Of a DNA stretch of 64,000 nucleotides, positions 46,437-59,953 are shown in pieces. Under the pieces are notes generated by a model. That model did not search any database. It saw only the letters and a program-made list of their open reading frames with translations, and was not told the DNA's origin. Position 1 is the stretch's first letter. The number at the start of each line of letters is the position of its first letter. A program made the translations under genes and the position numbers. Source of the stretch: Escallonia rubra (Eukaryota > Streptophyta > Magnoliopsida > Escalloniales > Escalloniaceae); the NCBI GenBank assembly GCA_033065855.1, contig JAVXUO010002984.1:1-64000 (forward strand). Reading direction: 5' to 3'.

Positions 46437-48571
46437 CCGGTGTATGTTTGATTTGTAAGAGAGTCAAGGCATGTCATTACAGTCCTTCCTTCATTTCCAA
46501 GCTGCATCAGATAGTTTGTTCACATGGCATTGCAAAATTTCATTTATTTCCAAGAATGCAACACATAATTAGTCCTCTCTTTGACCTAATTGACCACCTT
46601 TTATTTAGAGCCTTCATTCAAGATTGCTATGATTCTTAAAAACTATATTATCTACTTCAGGCCAAAATAAAAACCCTTCTTTGTTTCCAGATTATTGCTC
46701 GGCAGTTGATACTAAATATATTTGTGCAACCATTAATTAGAACATAGAAATAGATTTTTGCAATTAAGGGTTTTAGTATCAACTTAATTGCAAGAATTAC
46801 AAGTCAAAATTTGAATTAAGATTTAGATTGAGTGTAGGTTTTATGTCCAAAGTAAGAGAGAAAGCATTGTTCATTTTCCTTATTCAGCAGAAAAGAAAAG
46901 ACACCTAGTTACGTACATACCCCTAAATTATATTCTTATAATTCTAACAAAGATTATGATGTATGATCCTAAAAAAAATATAAGTTTGACGGGAAAAATT
47001 CATCAATGAAATCATACAAAAGTTTATACCATATTAATGTAATAAGCCTTACATTACTGGTTATTGTCACTGTAGAAAAAACAAAAATTAGCTATAAGTT
47101 CACTACAAACATCCCAAGATCTAAATTTAATTAATGTCATGCCAAAAGTAAAACAATCAGTCATGAGTCAACTTTAACATCTAAAACAATAATATGTTTG
47201 GAAGTAAAATAGTAAGCGCTCGTAAGGAACCCTAAAAGTTATTAAAAATTTAGTCTTCATTATTGCAATGTTAATATGAGCATTATCAAAATATTACTTA
47301 TGAGAGTTTTCTTTCTCTCCATTTCTTCCCAATTTTGGGAGAAAAGATTTAGAGACAAAAAACACCCAAACTTTCCTCCATTTTCTTTTATTTTCTCTCC
47401 TTAAAAAACTCACAAACTAGAGAAAAGGGAGGAAAACAGTCACTTGCTTTTCTTTTCTCTCCTAATGAAGACTAAAATTTTAATTACTTTTATGTCCTAG
47501 GGTTTCTTACAAAAACTTACCATTTCACATACAAACAAGTTGAATCACGGCTAATTGTTTCACTTTTGGTGTGACATCAATTAGATTTAGATTTTAGGAT
47601 GTTTGTAGCCAACTCATGGCTCGTTTATGTTTTTCTACTGTAACATGAACAAATGATGTAAGACTTATAATGTTAATATGGTATGAAATTTGTATAATGT
47701 CCTTGATGCCTAATTTGTTTCCCCTTCATATTTATGTTCTTTTAGGGTCATACTTTATAGTACTTGTTAGATTTATCACCATATTGCGGTGCAAGAGTGT
47801 ATTTATACTCCGGTATTTTTATTTTCTTTCTTTTTTGCTGAACTCATGAGTAATAAGAGCAAGGGAAACTGTCATCCCTTCTCTTCCTTTCTCTTCACTT
47901 CACTTCACTTCCCTTCCCTTCTTTTCCTTTTCTTCTTTCTCTTCTCAAAACTCCAAAAGAGGCTATTAACTCGTGGGCAAATGTGTGTGTGGGTGGGGGT
48001 GGGGAAGTTAAATGTTTCCCTTAAGTCATAAATTAGAGTTTCTGGAAAGAAAACAAAAAGGAGAAAAGTAAAGAACTTGTTTCACCCCACACTGCTTTTT
48101 CTTTTTTCCATCGTGTGTTTCTTTTCTTTTGTCTTGAAAAAGTGGTGCACCCTACCAAACTGTGGCCGGAGGGTCTTCTCTCAAACCCTACACGATTGCA
48201 ATATCTCTACTGATACTTTTTGGGCGGTGACAGCAAAGTTTTAGATTGGCCATTAAAGGGGCTGTACGTTAAACTAGGTGTTGCTAAACATATTTTATAG
48301 TTATAGAATATCAATATATATATATATACACACACACATATATATACATACCCCCCTCCTAATTGTCTTGGAAAACGACTACTCCAATGAAAATAAATGT
48401 TGCTTCGCTGCCACGTGGGCTGTAATTTGCCACAAAGATTGGGCAAAAGTGCAAAAGATCGAGTAAAATCTAGTAAAGGTGGTGAGCTGAGTGATGTGTA
48501 AAGGTAGGCTTCCAACTAAATATTGTTTTTGCTCGAGCTGTGCAGGGAAAGAATAATGGGTTGCCATGGAT
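46437..48571. other. Upstream region of the MADS-box gene
   Basis: No coding sequence is recognised. It holds a CT-rich tract (about 47876-47945) and a TA/CA tract (48311-48345). I did not find a perfect CArG box. Confidence 0.4.
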
Positions 48572-48584
48572 GTATATATATAAG
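48572..48584 (+). promoter_or_regulatory. TATA box of the MADS-box gene
   Basis: GTATATATATAAG lies about 185 bases before the ATG, giving a 5' leader of about 150 bases, normal for a plant MADS gene. Confidence 0.6.
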
Positions 48585-48766
48585 GTTGGAGGCTCTCACG
48601 CAGGGAGAGGTAAGTTGTAGGGAGAGCCTGAGCAGTGAGTGATTGCAACAGCCTCGAAGCTAGTTCAAACTAGTGGGAGGTTGTCTGCAGGGAAAGCAGA
48701 CTTTGCGAACACCATCAAACACAGACGTCATATACAGACGAGAGGAAATTTGGTCCTAACAAACTA

Positions 48767-51604
48767 ATGGCCCGTGGAAAGGTTCAGATGAAGCGGATCG
48801 AGAACCCGGTGCACAGGCAGGTCACCTTCTGCAAGCGCCGTGCAGGGCTCCTGAAGAAGGCCAAGGAGCTGTCTGTGTTGTGCGATGCTGAAATTGGTCT
48901 TTTCATTTTCTCCGCCCACGGCAAGCTCTATGAACTGGCTACTAAAGGGTATTTTTCTCCCACCCTGTGTCAATGTATACTCACTTCCTCAATCAATTTG
49001 AACCTTTGTTGTTCTAAGAGATTACATACCATTGCTGTACTCGAGTCGTCAAGTCATTATTAAGCTTCATGGACTGAAACTGCTGATTCTCTAATACTTT
49101 TCTGATGCGTTTTTGTTTAATCATGGAGAAGAAACATGCATGGGCTTGTTGAGAGGTACATGAAGTCTACCCGGCCCGTGGCTCCTGCTGAACCAGCCAA
49201 GGGAAAGCAAGTTCTGGTACGTGATCTATCCACATTCGATACCTCTTTCCTCTCTATTCTACTCAGCCTCAGCTCGCTCGTACATAATTTTCGTTACGTT
49301 CTTAATCTTCTTTCGTTTCCTACAAACCGCTTTAAGTTCATATTTATTTAATTAATGGGTTCCAAATTAAAGAATCTGATGCTGTTCCCGGTATTAACTA
49401 ATTTATCCATCTATACCGGAACAATAAGGAACAGTGACAATTGCAACATGTGTATGAATTCGTATCACTACTTTTTTGAGACAAACCTGTGTGGATTGCA
49501 TCATTCTGATTCGGGTTCTCGCCATAATACGGTTGAGTGGGACTCCGTTTTGCAATGCGCAAATGTTCTGACCCCACGTACTTTCCCGAGGAAGTTTACA
49601 GTTTCGCTGTAGTAATTATTTTCAGTATTTGCATGAGTCGTCAATCGAAAACCCGTGCCAAGCACGAAACAGTCTTATTAAAAGCCATATACTGTGCAAA
49701 ATATGTTGAGAACATATTTTGAGAACATATTGAGATACAATTTGTTATCTAAAAATATGTTGAGAACATATTGAGATACAATTTGTTATTGGATGAGACA
49801 TTCTTATTGTGCTTGTGTAAATATATTCTGATAGAGAAAATTTTCTTCTCTATAATAATAATAATAATAATATAATATGGCTTACGAAACTTATAAAGGA
49901 AGAAAGACTAATAAATACTAATGAGGTGGTGCCTTTAGAAGCAAATAAAACCCATCAAGAAAAGTATTCTGATAAAATAGTAACATCAATATATAAACTT
50001 AAAATAGAAGTCATAATATGTTGGTATTTGTCAAGGCAGAATTTAGAACTCAAAAGAGTTTAATTACTCCCAACGTAAGAACACCATACAATAAGATTAA
50101 TATAGAACTTTTTCAACGTAACATTAGTTAACTTATACGTTATCCATTATACTGTATGTGCACTTTTGTTTAAGCTAAAAATAACGTGACAAAACATAGT
50201 GTAAGAATAAACTTCCTACAATATCTCATATGGAATATACGTAATGTATTGTTTCCATGGTTAAGCAACATATGAGACTAAATATACAAGATAGTAGTGC
50301 AAAACCTTAGAGTAAGCAAATCGTTGACCAAATTTAACCAAAATTCTTAACCAACATGTTTACCAAGTTAGATTCATTTTTTAAAAATACCAAGGTTATA
50401 GGTCAATCTAAAATTTTATTTAGGGATATTATCACTTCTATCCCTGAGTTTAGGGGTAAATTACAGTCAAAGACACAAATTTAAAAAATTTGCACTCTTA
50501 TCCAAAATGTAAAAAAATTTGTATCAGATATGACTGTTGTTAGGGTTCTGTGACCCTAACGAACTTTTTTTTTCCTGATGTGATAATATCGTATTCTGAA
50601 AATGACAATACTACCCCTTATACTATTCCTCCTGTTCTCTTTCCATTTCCCCTATCCTCTCTCTCGTAATCTTGATTCTCTCTTCCCCTCTCTGTCTAAT
50701 TCCAAACCAAAAGGTCACCACCTCCAACACCAAAACCACACCCATACCCACCCACTTTACCACTACCTATCCAACCATACACCACCACCACCGTTTCAGC
50801 CATACAACAGCCAGTCAACAAGACACCACCAGTCATCAAACCCACAACAAACCCATCACAGATTTGATCCACCACCACCACAACACCTTACTCGGGTCTC
50901 CATCCCTATCTGCTGCCATCATATCCAGATCTCCATCTCGATCCACCATCTGGGTATGGTGCCAATGCTGAGATCGAGCACACAAAATGAAATTAAAAAA
51001 AAAAGAGGTTCATTCGGAAATCGAAGCCGCAACCGTCTTTGCTAACACATTGCAAGAGGAAACAAAACTCCAATCCAATACAAAGAATCCGAATTATATT
51101 TTCGCTATATCAATTAAACAGAGATGTAAAAGATGTCCTAGATGGGTATTCTTCAGAATTACCAAATGACGGGGAAGCAGAATCCTTATTAATTACTGAA
51201 AGCTATGAAAAATAGCAAAATCTTAGGGGTCGAAATATTGCAAAAACACATGATCCTGGCACCTTGTTGTTTGTTAGGAAACGGCAAAGACTTTTTTGTA
51301 CACACACATCCTCTAGGGCAGCATTCTAGGAAGAGATGAGCCAATCATGGCTTTTTGCTCTTGGTTTTTTTAGTATTTAATAAACGTCAAGTGCCTCTTT
51401 TCCCCAGGAGAGAATCTCCATCTGCTCTAAGCGGGCACTCGATCCAAAACTTGAGTTGGGAGCACAAGGATCGAACACCAGGGCAATCATGTCATTTTTA
51501 CACAAAATTATAACACCACTTGTATTTTGTCTGCTCAAAGGACATAAGTGATATAAACGCTAACTTGTGTCCTCGACTATAATTTACCCCTAAACTCATG
51601 GATA

Positions 51605-51638
<34 letters not shown>

Positions 51639-54600
51639 ATTATGAATTAAATAAAAGGGATAATATCACACACACACACACACACATAATAAACGTATAT
51701 ATAGTGTTTTCCTGTCATGTGACATAGTGTTTTTATCAATATAATAAATAACATAAAGTCCAAATATGTTGGTATGTTGCTGATGTACAACTTTAAAATG
51801 CTTAAACCTAAATTAGCAGTAAAGTAATAACACCATAGAAGAAAATTTGGTTTTTTTCTTTTCTTACAAATAAAGTTTATTTAATTAAGTTCATGCTCTA
51901 TCTACTACAATGTACAGAAACTTTGTGAATCAATCATAGATTCGTGGGAGCGTCTATTGATCTCTACGCCTATGTGTGCATACTACCCTGCACCCCTTAT
52001 TTCTTGGCTAAACGATAAAGAGATTCCACTATTGCCCTTTTTATGACAAAGCACGGTGTATGAAAAAATGCTTGTTTTTAAATGTTGTAAGGTTTTAATT
52101 CTACTTGATATTCTTAAAAAATATTACAACATTTGTTCTTCTTTTTAAAATCTCAAATGTGGTATTTTTTATTCAAGATGTTGGTTCTTGTTCAAGTTTT
52201 TAGCGTTAGTATATCGATTAAGCTGTCTTTTGAAATGTTAAGAAATAATCAAATAAGAACCTTATCAAGATAATAGTATGTGCGTAATTTATACCATAAG
52301 GTTATAAAAGTTAAATTTGAATTCAAAATAGTATCAAAATTTTCTATTAAGTCTCTTATTATAGGTAATTATTTCATGTTAGAGAGTTTGGTTTTATATA
52401 TTATAGATGAAATAAAGTCATAACAAGTTACTATATTGGTTGGATACAAACTTTGAATGTTAAAATTGGTTTCGAATTAAATAAGGTTACTAATTTAGAA
52501 AAAAACAAATTAGTGAAAGATTAAGGACCCCATCTAAAAGAACTTTGGATATCGTTAACGATACTACTAAATTTATATTACATTGAAAACATAATCCGAC
52601 GATGTATCTCGTAAAGAAGTTATCATTGTGTTTTATTTTGTTCCTGCTTTGGTTATTACATATATAGCTCAGGAACCTGAGCCAAACGCCAATCATTTAA
52701 TAAAAGCATATTACAAAGCTCTAGAAAGTATACCAATGCATACCGCATAACAATAAGCAAAAATGAGATAACATCTTATGAGAAACACGTGTTTTTGCCT
52801 ATAAAAACTTTGTCTAAAGTTAAGAAAAATAAGATGAGTACCGAATTAATCACAACTAACGCAAGTAAAACATAAAAAAATAGATTGTGATAGCACCTTT
52901 GTACAATATCAAGTAAGTAAACAAAGCTATACTACTGGTTCCTTTAGTGATCCAACATTGCACCCCTTCAAAAGCAAGCGGTCTCTTAGTTTAAGAATTA
53001 ATTTAAGACTTCTTCATATTTGGAATCATAATCGTCAAATAACCTTCTTATCTTCGTCACGAATCACTATTTCAAGGATTCACTAACTTATCAAGATGCA
53101 AACATGATATGAAGCTGAACATCTTATCGTTTCATATACTATTAACATTGTAGGCTTGATTGGAATGTCAAGCAATAGATATATAACACTTGCATATGTA
53201 AGTTTTCTTTAATTCTTTTGAACTGTAAGTTCAAAGAATAATGAGTAGATTGCGTTATAGTGGTGTACCTGGATATTGCTTTTATTAAGATTTTGTTTTA
53301 CCTCATCAAATAACATTTCAAATGAATATTTACTTAATATTTAGAATAATGCTGGTAATATGTAACCCTAAACAAAAATATATTTACACTTGTGATTAAA
53401 AAGGGATGCACTATTATATATGTTCCAGAATATTTAGTAATGGCACCTAAACCCTAAGCCTTCCCAGGAAATTTATCTTCCATGCTGGATACAAGATCAC
53501 GTATTATGTTCGCCTTGGGTTGTACCCCCCAAGGCCATCTACAAATTACCTGAACTCCCTTGCTGCCTTCACTAAATACACCCAGGAACTGGATACACTG
53601 ACAATGTCTAAGTAATGCTTGAACTTAAGCATTGGAATTGGCTTAGTCATCATGTTTGCTGGATTATATGCTGTAGCAATCCTCTTGGTTCTAATGGCAC
53701 CTGATTTAATAACCTCACCTAGCTACTGAATGATAGCTAACACCAATGTTCCTTCCTTTATAACGTTGTTCTAGCAATCACAAAATATATACAACAGTCA
53801 GATCATGTTGTATGAGCAAGTGGATGATCAAGCTCTTAACCAGATTAACTTCATTTGCCTCTTCTGCTGTCTTATATTTAGCTTTAGTATGGAAAAATAG
53901 TTACTATAGACTGTAGTCACTCCCCAACTAGTTGCACAACCAAAAGAGTATAGGCACAGCCTGTCAAGGATCTTTTCTTCTTTAGATCTCCAACATAATT
54001 GGAGTATACATAAGCAAAAAGCACGAGCCTGTGCCACTGCGTCCATGTCAAAAGCTAGGCCAACGTGAAAAGTGCCTCGCAAGTAATGTTGACTCCATCT
54101 CAGAATGTTCTAATCTTCCTTATACCGATAGGTTATGTAACAGCTGACGAAATTGAATGCCTGTAAATTTTCTGGATGAGTGAAGCAAAAAAGTAGATTC
54201 ATAAACTATGGTACTACTCCTTGGATAAATGCTTCATAATATAAATGTGTCAAACAATTGGTGTCATTGCCTTTAGGATGCTTCAAGCCATACAATGACT
54301 TGTTCAATTTTCCAAACGTTGTCCGCTTTAGCTTCAAAACCTAATAGATTCCTCTGTTCGACACATTTTACATAGTTTCTCCAAGCACGCAGTGTATGAC
54401 TCGGTTCTGACATCAAGATACTCAAGCTATAAGTCGTATTAGCCAATAGTAGCAAGTAACATGCAGATGAGCTAGGGAGAAGACTTCGTGAAACTTAACT
54501 CCTTTCTGAATGTAGTCCTTCTAAATTGGTTCTCTGGATATAGCCCTTCATTGGCATGAAAATATACAAGAAATTTATATATGTAGCACTAGAAATAATC

Positions 54601-57600
54601 AATATGGTTACCAGACCATACCTTATCTGGAGCTTTACTCCAGTTGCGGTTGAAGGAGAGCGGTTCACCACCTCAGCCCTAAACTGTTTACATAATCCCG
54701 TATTAGAGTGCAAGAAACGTGCTCACTGTAGCAAATCAACTTAGGTTTGTATGTATGAGACGCTTGATACCGACACCAGAAATTACCTTTCACACAGTCT
54801 TAAGTAGTTGTATGTATGAGACGCTTGACTTAATCTCCTTCTCAATCAAAGCCTTTCCCTTCGTATGCTTCAACCACACCCTCCTTGAAAAGCCTTCAAC
54901 GGAAGTCCTCAATTTGTTATTTCAATTTGTTCTTTGTCCTACGAATGGCAGAAAAGACCATACTTTGCGTCGCCCCAATCATTAAACGCTCTCAAAATTA
55001 AAACTACTCAATTTTTTTGCCCCCAAAGCACACCCTCTGTGTTCAATACGTTTATCCCTTTTTCCCTCACGTATACCACAAACAACTAATTTCTCAATCA
55101 CTGTTACCAAAAGACAAAAACCTAAGTCTGAAGATTCACTGCGTTTCAGAATGTAGAGACCTTTGACCTTACTTCCCTATCACATCTAAAAAGCCATTGC
55201 AGATTCTCAAAAGCCTAACAAATCAGCTTCTTGATTTACTCTCGAATATCGTAAGTATCTGCCAAAGTTGTAATTCTGTCATGCATCTTGATGCAAACCG
55301 TTCAATTGAACACTATACCACCAACCAAACCCATAATCCTCTCATCAGTTTAGCATTATAGGAAGTAACTAATGGAACATAATCTGAATTGTCAAATTTA
55401 GATCTTCAACAAAATAATGGCATGTGAATTAACTACACGATTTTTGTTTTTCATTAGTCTAGAAAATTCTGTCTCCAATTTACCTAACCGATGACAATAA
55501 CAACACACTCTTACTTGGAATTCTCAAAATCTGGCCTAGAATACGCTTGGATTTTGCTTCTCTCCCTTTTCCCAAGCCCTTTTTCAGTGGAACGAACTAC
55601 ATTTTAAGAGAAATTCTGGCCATAAACATGTAAAAAGTTTAATGATGCTTTAACATCCCCCAAAGAGATCGAATCTCAGCAGCAAAATATCCAATTAACG
55701 AATTTTTGTAGATAACAAGCAAGTAATATATCACGTATTACGGGTAGATCTCCGTATCTCATATAATATGTGTTCATCATGCATTGTTTCGTGCTTAGGG
55801 CATACAAGCATTATTCCAGATACAACCGCCTAGTGAGAGACCTCGTCATGTGAGGAATCTCCACTTTTAGCCACGGCTTTGCTGTTGTACCTTCACGACG
55901 GATTTTTTGCAAAAACTTACTTTCCAGAGAAAGCTATAGCTCGTTATGTGCTTATCTAATATCTCAGCCTTTCCTGGACCAGTGACAGAATCCGCATGCT
56001 TCCCATATGTAAGGGAAAAACTGTATCCTAGTGTTGCAGCAAAGCACACATCTTGATTTTTCATATACTGAAACTTGAGTGGACCTACTCTTAATTTGGA
56101 CAAGCCATTGGGACCTAGCTACTGAAAGTCTCATAACCACAATGACTTATATTCTAATTGTGATTTTGAATAATTAAGTACCTTCAAGAAACATCTAATA
56201 CATGTCATTTTGATATATTTGTTTCCAGGACTCGATAGAAGAGATTAACATGCTTAAACATGAGATTGAAGTACTCCAAAAGGGGCTGGGGTAAGTTTCC
56301 TTTTCATGTAAAATTCATATGCCTACCTTTCTATGTGACACATAATTAAAAGAATGATTGAACTATGAAACATAATTAAATTGGTTTGGGTCACGTATGG
56401 CTTGGGTCACAAGATGTATTCATGGAAACAAAAAGGAAACAAAAAGGGTTGTCCTTGGACAAAGGATAGAGATATATGAGTGCAAAAAAGATACCGTGAA
56501 GGATCTCAACAATACCATTCGAGTATGTCTTTCGTTTTCCAAGGTGCCTTGGGTTTGGCTTCCGTTCTGGGTTATTACGGGAGCTCAGAACGGGTTAGGT
56601 TGCTTGTGATTGTGGTTAGGAAGGCAAATGTGCTAGTTTACAGATGGTACCACTGGTATCAGTGAGCTAGAAATAATGGGCGGTAGTGGCTACATTCGAC
56701 GTTGGCAAATGTGGAACTTTACAGATGGTTGACTATCGGTTGACTTCATGAATATTTTTCTTCTATTCTTCCCTCTTTGAGTGCAGTTCCTCTAGCAAAT
56801 TCCTACTAATTAAGCAAGGCTTTTCTTACTATTTGTCCCTACGCTTTCTTGATCCATCCTCACCTCGTCTTACTCGCATCAACTAGGGGGATACTTGGTC
56901 CTTTAAGGTTTTACTCTATCCCTTTTGGCGAGTTCGCTTATCCACATGAGCCACTGCATTGAATTGCTAGCCTGACCATGTTGGGCATGAAAACCACGAA
57001 GAACTTCAAAGGAAGATGATGGAACCAAATACTTGGCACATTGCCTCTGATATTATCTCAAACTCAACAGCATAGATCCACCAGTCGCCTGTTTCATGTG
57101 TATATCATCCATTAGTAAAATCATGTATACACAGAAATAAAGCATTTCAAAGAACCTGAAGATTGAATTGACTGTAAGCCTTTATTCAGGTACATGTCTG
57201 GGAGAGGAACAGGAACAATGACTTTGGATGAATTGCATGTTCTTGAACAAACTCTAGAAGTTTCGATTTTTCACATCCGCTCTGCTAAGGTAGCTTATGT
57301 AATACCTTAGTTTCGGTTCTTTTTTTCTTGTAGTACATTATCATGTGCAAGGAGCTTATTCATTTCATGAACTGCCAAAGGTTTACATTATTAATTTATT
57401 GTAGATGGATATTATGTCTCAAGAGATTGAGTCGTTGAAGAACGAGGTTAGTTCGAATTATCGCTTCTACTATGTCATCCATATTCTGCTTCTTCGGATC
57501 AATAATGTGAAATTTACGTTTAGCTTGTCCCTGTGTAAGCTGACTACTCATGAGAGGCTATAAGCAAACAACCATCTCATTAGTTGATATGTCAAATTGT

Positions 57601-58469
57601 CATGTGATCTTGGAAAGAACATGAATCTTGTTTAAATAGTGGAAAAGTGATACGTGAAAGTAAACAACTGAGCAACGTATTCATGCGCTTCGACCGCTTG
57701 CTTACATCCACCCGTCACTTTCTTGCGTTTCGACCGCTTGCTAACCTAACAATTTATTGGTTTGGATTTGAATACAATCATCAAAATGAAGATTTACAAT
57801 TGAAAGCTCTGTCATGGAGGTAAATGTGAACCGTGAAGTATTCTATTAGATCTTGCATTTCAGAAAAGGTAAAGCGACCATGAAGTGTTCTAGTTCTGCA
57901 TACTAAAAAAGCTTTAAGGATTCGAAATACGGTGAAAAGATATAAGGCATTCATGTAGTTTTTCCTCCAAGACAAGGTTTACAATTGTAGGTCACAAACT
58001 GCGACCTTGATCTTGGAGGGGGTGGCAGTGTATTAGCTAGTTCCATCTAACCAAGTCCACCACTGCATCAAAATTCTTTTTCAACTAGACCTGATGAACG
58101 GAAACCCTTGGGGCACTCGTTTTTGCTTCTGGTCCGTAAAGGCAATACATTGTCAAATGCAATTTTTTTCCTTTCATGTGATAAGTAGTAAGCAAACTTC
58201 AAAGCCTTATTCTCTCTGTTCATAAATTGAAGGTGGGGATGTTAGATTCGGCTAACCAGTACCTCCAAGAGAAGGTAAACAGTTATTTGGAAATTTGTTT
58301 GCAAAATTAAATATGTACTTTAAGCTAATGGTGCTCATTGGCAAGATAATTAAATTAGTTTGATCCTCTGATGCAGGTGGGCGAGCATTATGGGATTACT
58401 AACATGACACCAATGGTTACTAATGTACCATACCCGCTGACAAAACTGAATGAAATATATCAGTTCTAG
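48767..58469 (+). CDS. AGL12-like: MIKC-type MADS-box factor, AGL12/XAL1-like, seven exons
   Basis: This encodes a nuclear DNA-binding factor that should recognise CArG boxes as a dimer. Exons from GT/AG sites and phase are 48767-48948, 49132-49216, 56229-56290, 57190-57289, 57405-57446, 58233-58274 and 58377-58469, joining to 202 codons including the stop (201 residues). Residues 1-60 are a complete MADS domain ([40 protein letters not shown]). The I region has [12 protein letters not shown]. The K region (about 90-157) has [32 protein letters not shown] and [14 protein letters not shown]. The C-terminus ends [12 protein letters not shown], like the Arabidopsis AGL12 ending. The exon pattern, with 42 bp exons 5 and 6, is typical of MIKC genes. 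Intron 2 is 7,012 bp and full of transposons, but no exon is damaged. AGL12 in Arabidopsis (XAANTAL1) acts in root growth and flowering; a similar role here is inferred. Confidence 0.93.
50423..51612. mobile_element. TIR DNA element (about 1.2 kb) in the Helitron relic
   Basis: The left arm has TGAGTTTAGGGGTAAATTAC followed by AGTCAAAGACACAA. The complement of the right arm has TGAGTTTAGGGGTAAATTAT followed by AGTCGAGGACACAA. About 45 bp are inverted. The interior contains a His/Pro-rich low-complexity stretch (about 50700-50890) and no transposase. It could be Mutator-like, but the target duplication is obscured by the TA array on the right. Confidence 0.65.
51607..51687. repeat. (TA)n and (CA)n microsatellites
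   Basis: A TA run (51607-51637) and a CA run (51667-51687) are separated by a short AT-rich spacer. Confidence 0.9.
53430..54950 (-). pseudogene. Copia relic E in MADS intron 2
   Basis: On the minus strand the pieces read from right to left as the end of integrase ([14 protein letters not shown] near 54650), a reverse transcriptase scrap ([12 protein letters not shown] near 54280), and RNase H ([49 protein letters not shown]) down to about 53600. Frameshifts and stops are frequent. The lower 450 bases match relic D. It lies antisense to the host gene and is spliced out with intron 2 if the gene works. Confidence 0.7.
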
Positions 58470-59127
58470 GATATGTAGACTATAGAAGGTCTAGTGATGC
58501 TTGTAGAATGTCGAAAATTCTAAATAATTTACAGGTCTCAGCAACGGATGTCGTGAGGCACAAACCTGTTGTGAACATTTATGTCTGCGATAAACTAGAT
58601 TTGCCACGCTACGTTGTATAAGTGGTTGATACCATTCGGATTGTGTTTGGATTAATTCTCATGGTAGTTTGGAATCTGGCATTTATATATGTTATAATGT
58701 AATTGTAGATATATTGCTATTGTAGATCTAACGCGGATATAAAACGTGACTATCAAATCTAAAGGAACCACTTTCAGCCATGAGAAGATAATTCGGTGGT
58801 ATTAAACTACTCCGCTACTTATATATTTTGCCAACTAAGCAATGTTACCAAATTGTGGGGCTGTCTAGATGGATATAGACCTTAATTGAAGTTTATCATG
58901 GTTAATGAAAGCTTAAAATTAAAAAAATTTAAATTTTGAACAGCCCGCCTGCTACTTTTCTACTATCATCATTAGATTACCACCATAAAGATCAAGATCA
59001 AGATCAAGATCAAGATCAAGACAGAGATATGGATAGTAGTAAGCGTAAAGATCCATTTCCTAATCTTGAATAGCTGTAGGTCCTGAAAACGAAGAAGGTT
59101 TCGAAAATAAAAAGAAAAGTGGCAAAT
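58470..59127. other. 3' flank of the MADS-box gene
   Basis: This probably contains the 3' untranslated region. A GATCAA hexamer array lies at 58991-59023. Confidence 0.45.
58991..59023. repeat. (GATCAA)n microsatellite
   Basis: Five perfect GATCAA units plus a partial one. Confidence 0.95.
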
Positions 59128-59953
59128 CACATTGATACCAAGGAAAGTGGGTTCTTACTTACGTGGAGGTGCCACAAAGGCTGCAGTCCGTGTCAGCTTC
59201 CAAGTATGCAAAGTGGGAGACAGCAAAGACGGAGTAAGGGCTGAGGGCAAGGCTTCTCAGACGGGCCGTGAGGAATGGCAGTACTGCGAAGGCAAAGCTA
59301 AGACGAACAGGGCCGGCAGTCGATAGTCCAAGTCAGGGTCCAATGCTACGGTCCGAAGTTACGGTCCAAAGTTACAGTCCAAAGTTACGTTTCTCTCACT
59401 AGAATCCAAGAGCTCCCAAATTCTAGAGTGAGAAAGTGATTTTTGTAAGAAAAGCTAAAAGTCCCTTTTTGAGTTGTAAAGTTCACTATTTATAGGAAAC
59501 AGGGTGCTTATGTCATAAAGTGCCACATGTCGTCTCCTGGGAGTGACACGTCACCAGGGGGTCCCAAAATACCGGTTCTCCGTTGGACTGCCGGTTCCTA
59601 AATTCGCGTTGCTTGCCCCACACAGCGTCGCTCTACCTGTCTGAGAAGACTGACCCTACCGCGGTAGCATGATCAGAGTAAGCCCGTTGCCCCAGCCACC
59701 AATCCAAGCCCTTACTGAATCCCATGAGGCGCGTCAAGAGACGCGCAGAGAACCTGACAGCGGTGAGGGTTACCCCTGTAGCCAACTGCTAGGCGGACTA
59801 GGCGCGATGCCCTCCGAGGACCTGCTCCAGTCCTGGAGTGACCCGTGGGTCATTGTCTTGGTGATGTCGACGATCGACAGTAACGTGAGTGAACATAGTC
59901 ACAGCTTCGTGCTCAGAGTCCGCTGCGAGGGATCCTCGTGCTGGAACCCCCCC

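Larger units (their letters stand above)
49640..53340 (-). mobile_element. Helitron relic, copy 2, in MADS intron 2
   Basis: It starts with a damaged hairpin CCCGTGCCAAGCACGAAAC and follows the order of the 37771-41420 element: AGAACATATTGAGATACAA, GAGACATTCTTATTG, then GTAAAGAAGTTATCATTGTG, AACATGATAT, CTTGCATATG and TTGAACTGTAAGTTCAAAG. The CTAG end is not preserved. A 38-base stretch including AACATATTGAGATACAATTT is directly duplicated at 49697-49785. The element is interrupted by a TIR element at 50423-51612. Confidence 0.6.

Noticed and set aside
50602..51045. 147-codon Pro/His-rich frame as a gene
   Set aside because: It is low-complexity sequence inside a TIR element, with no recognisable domain.
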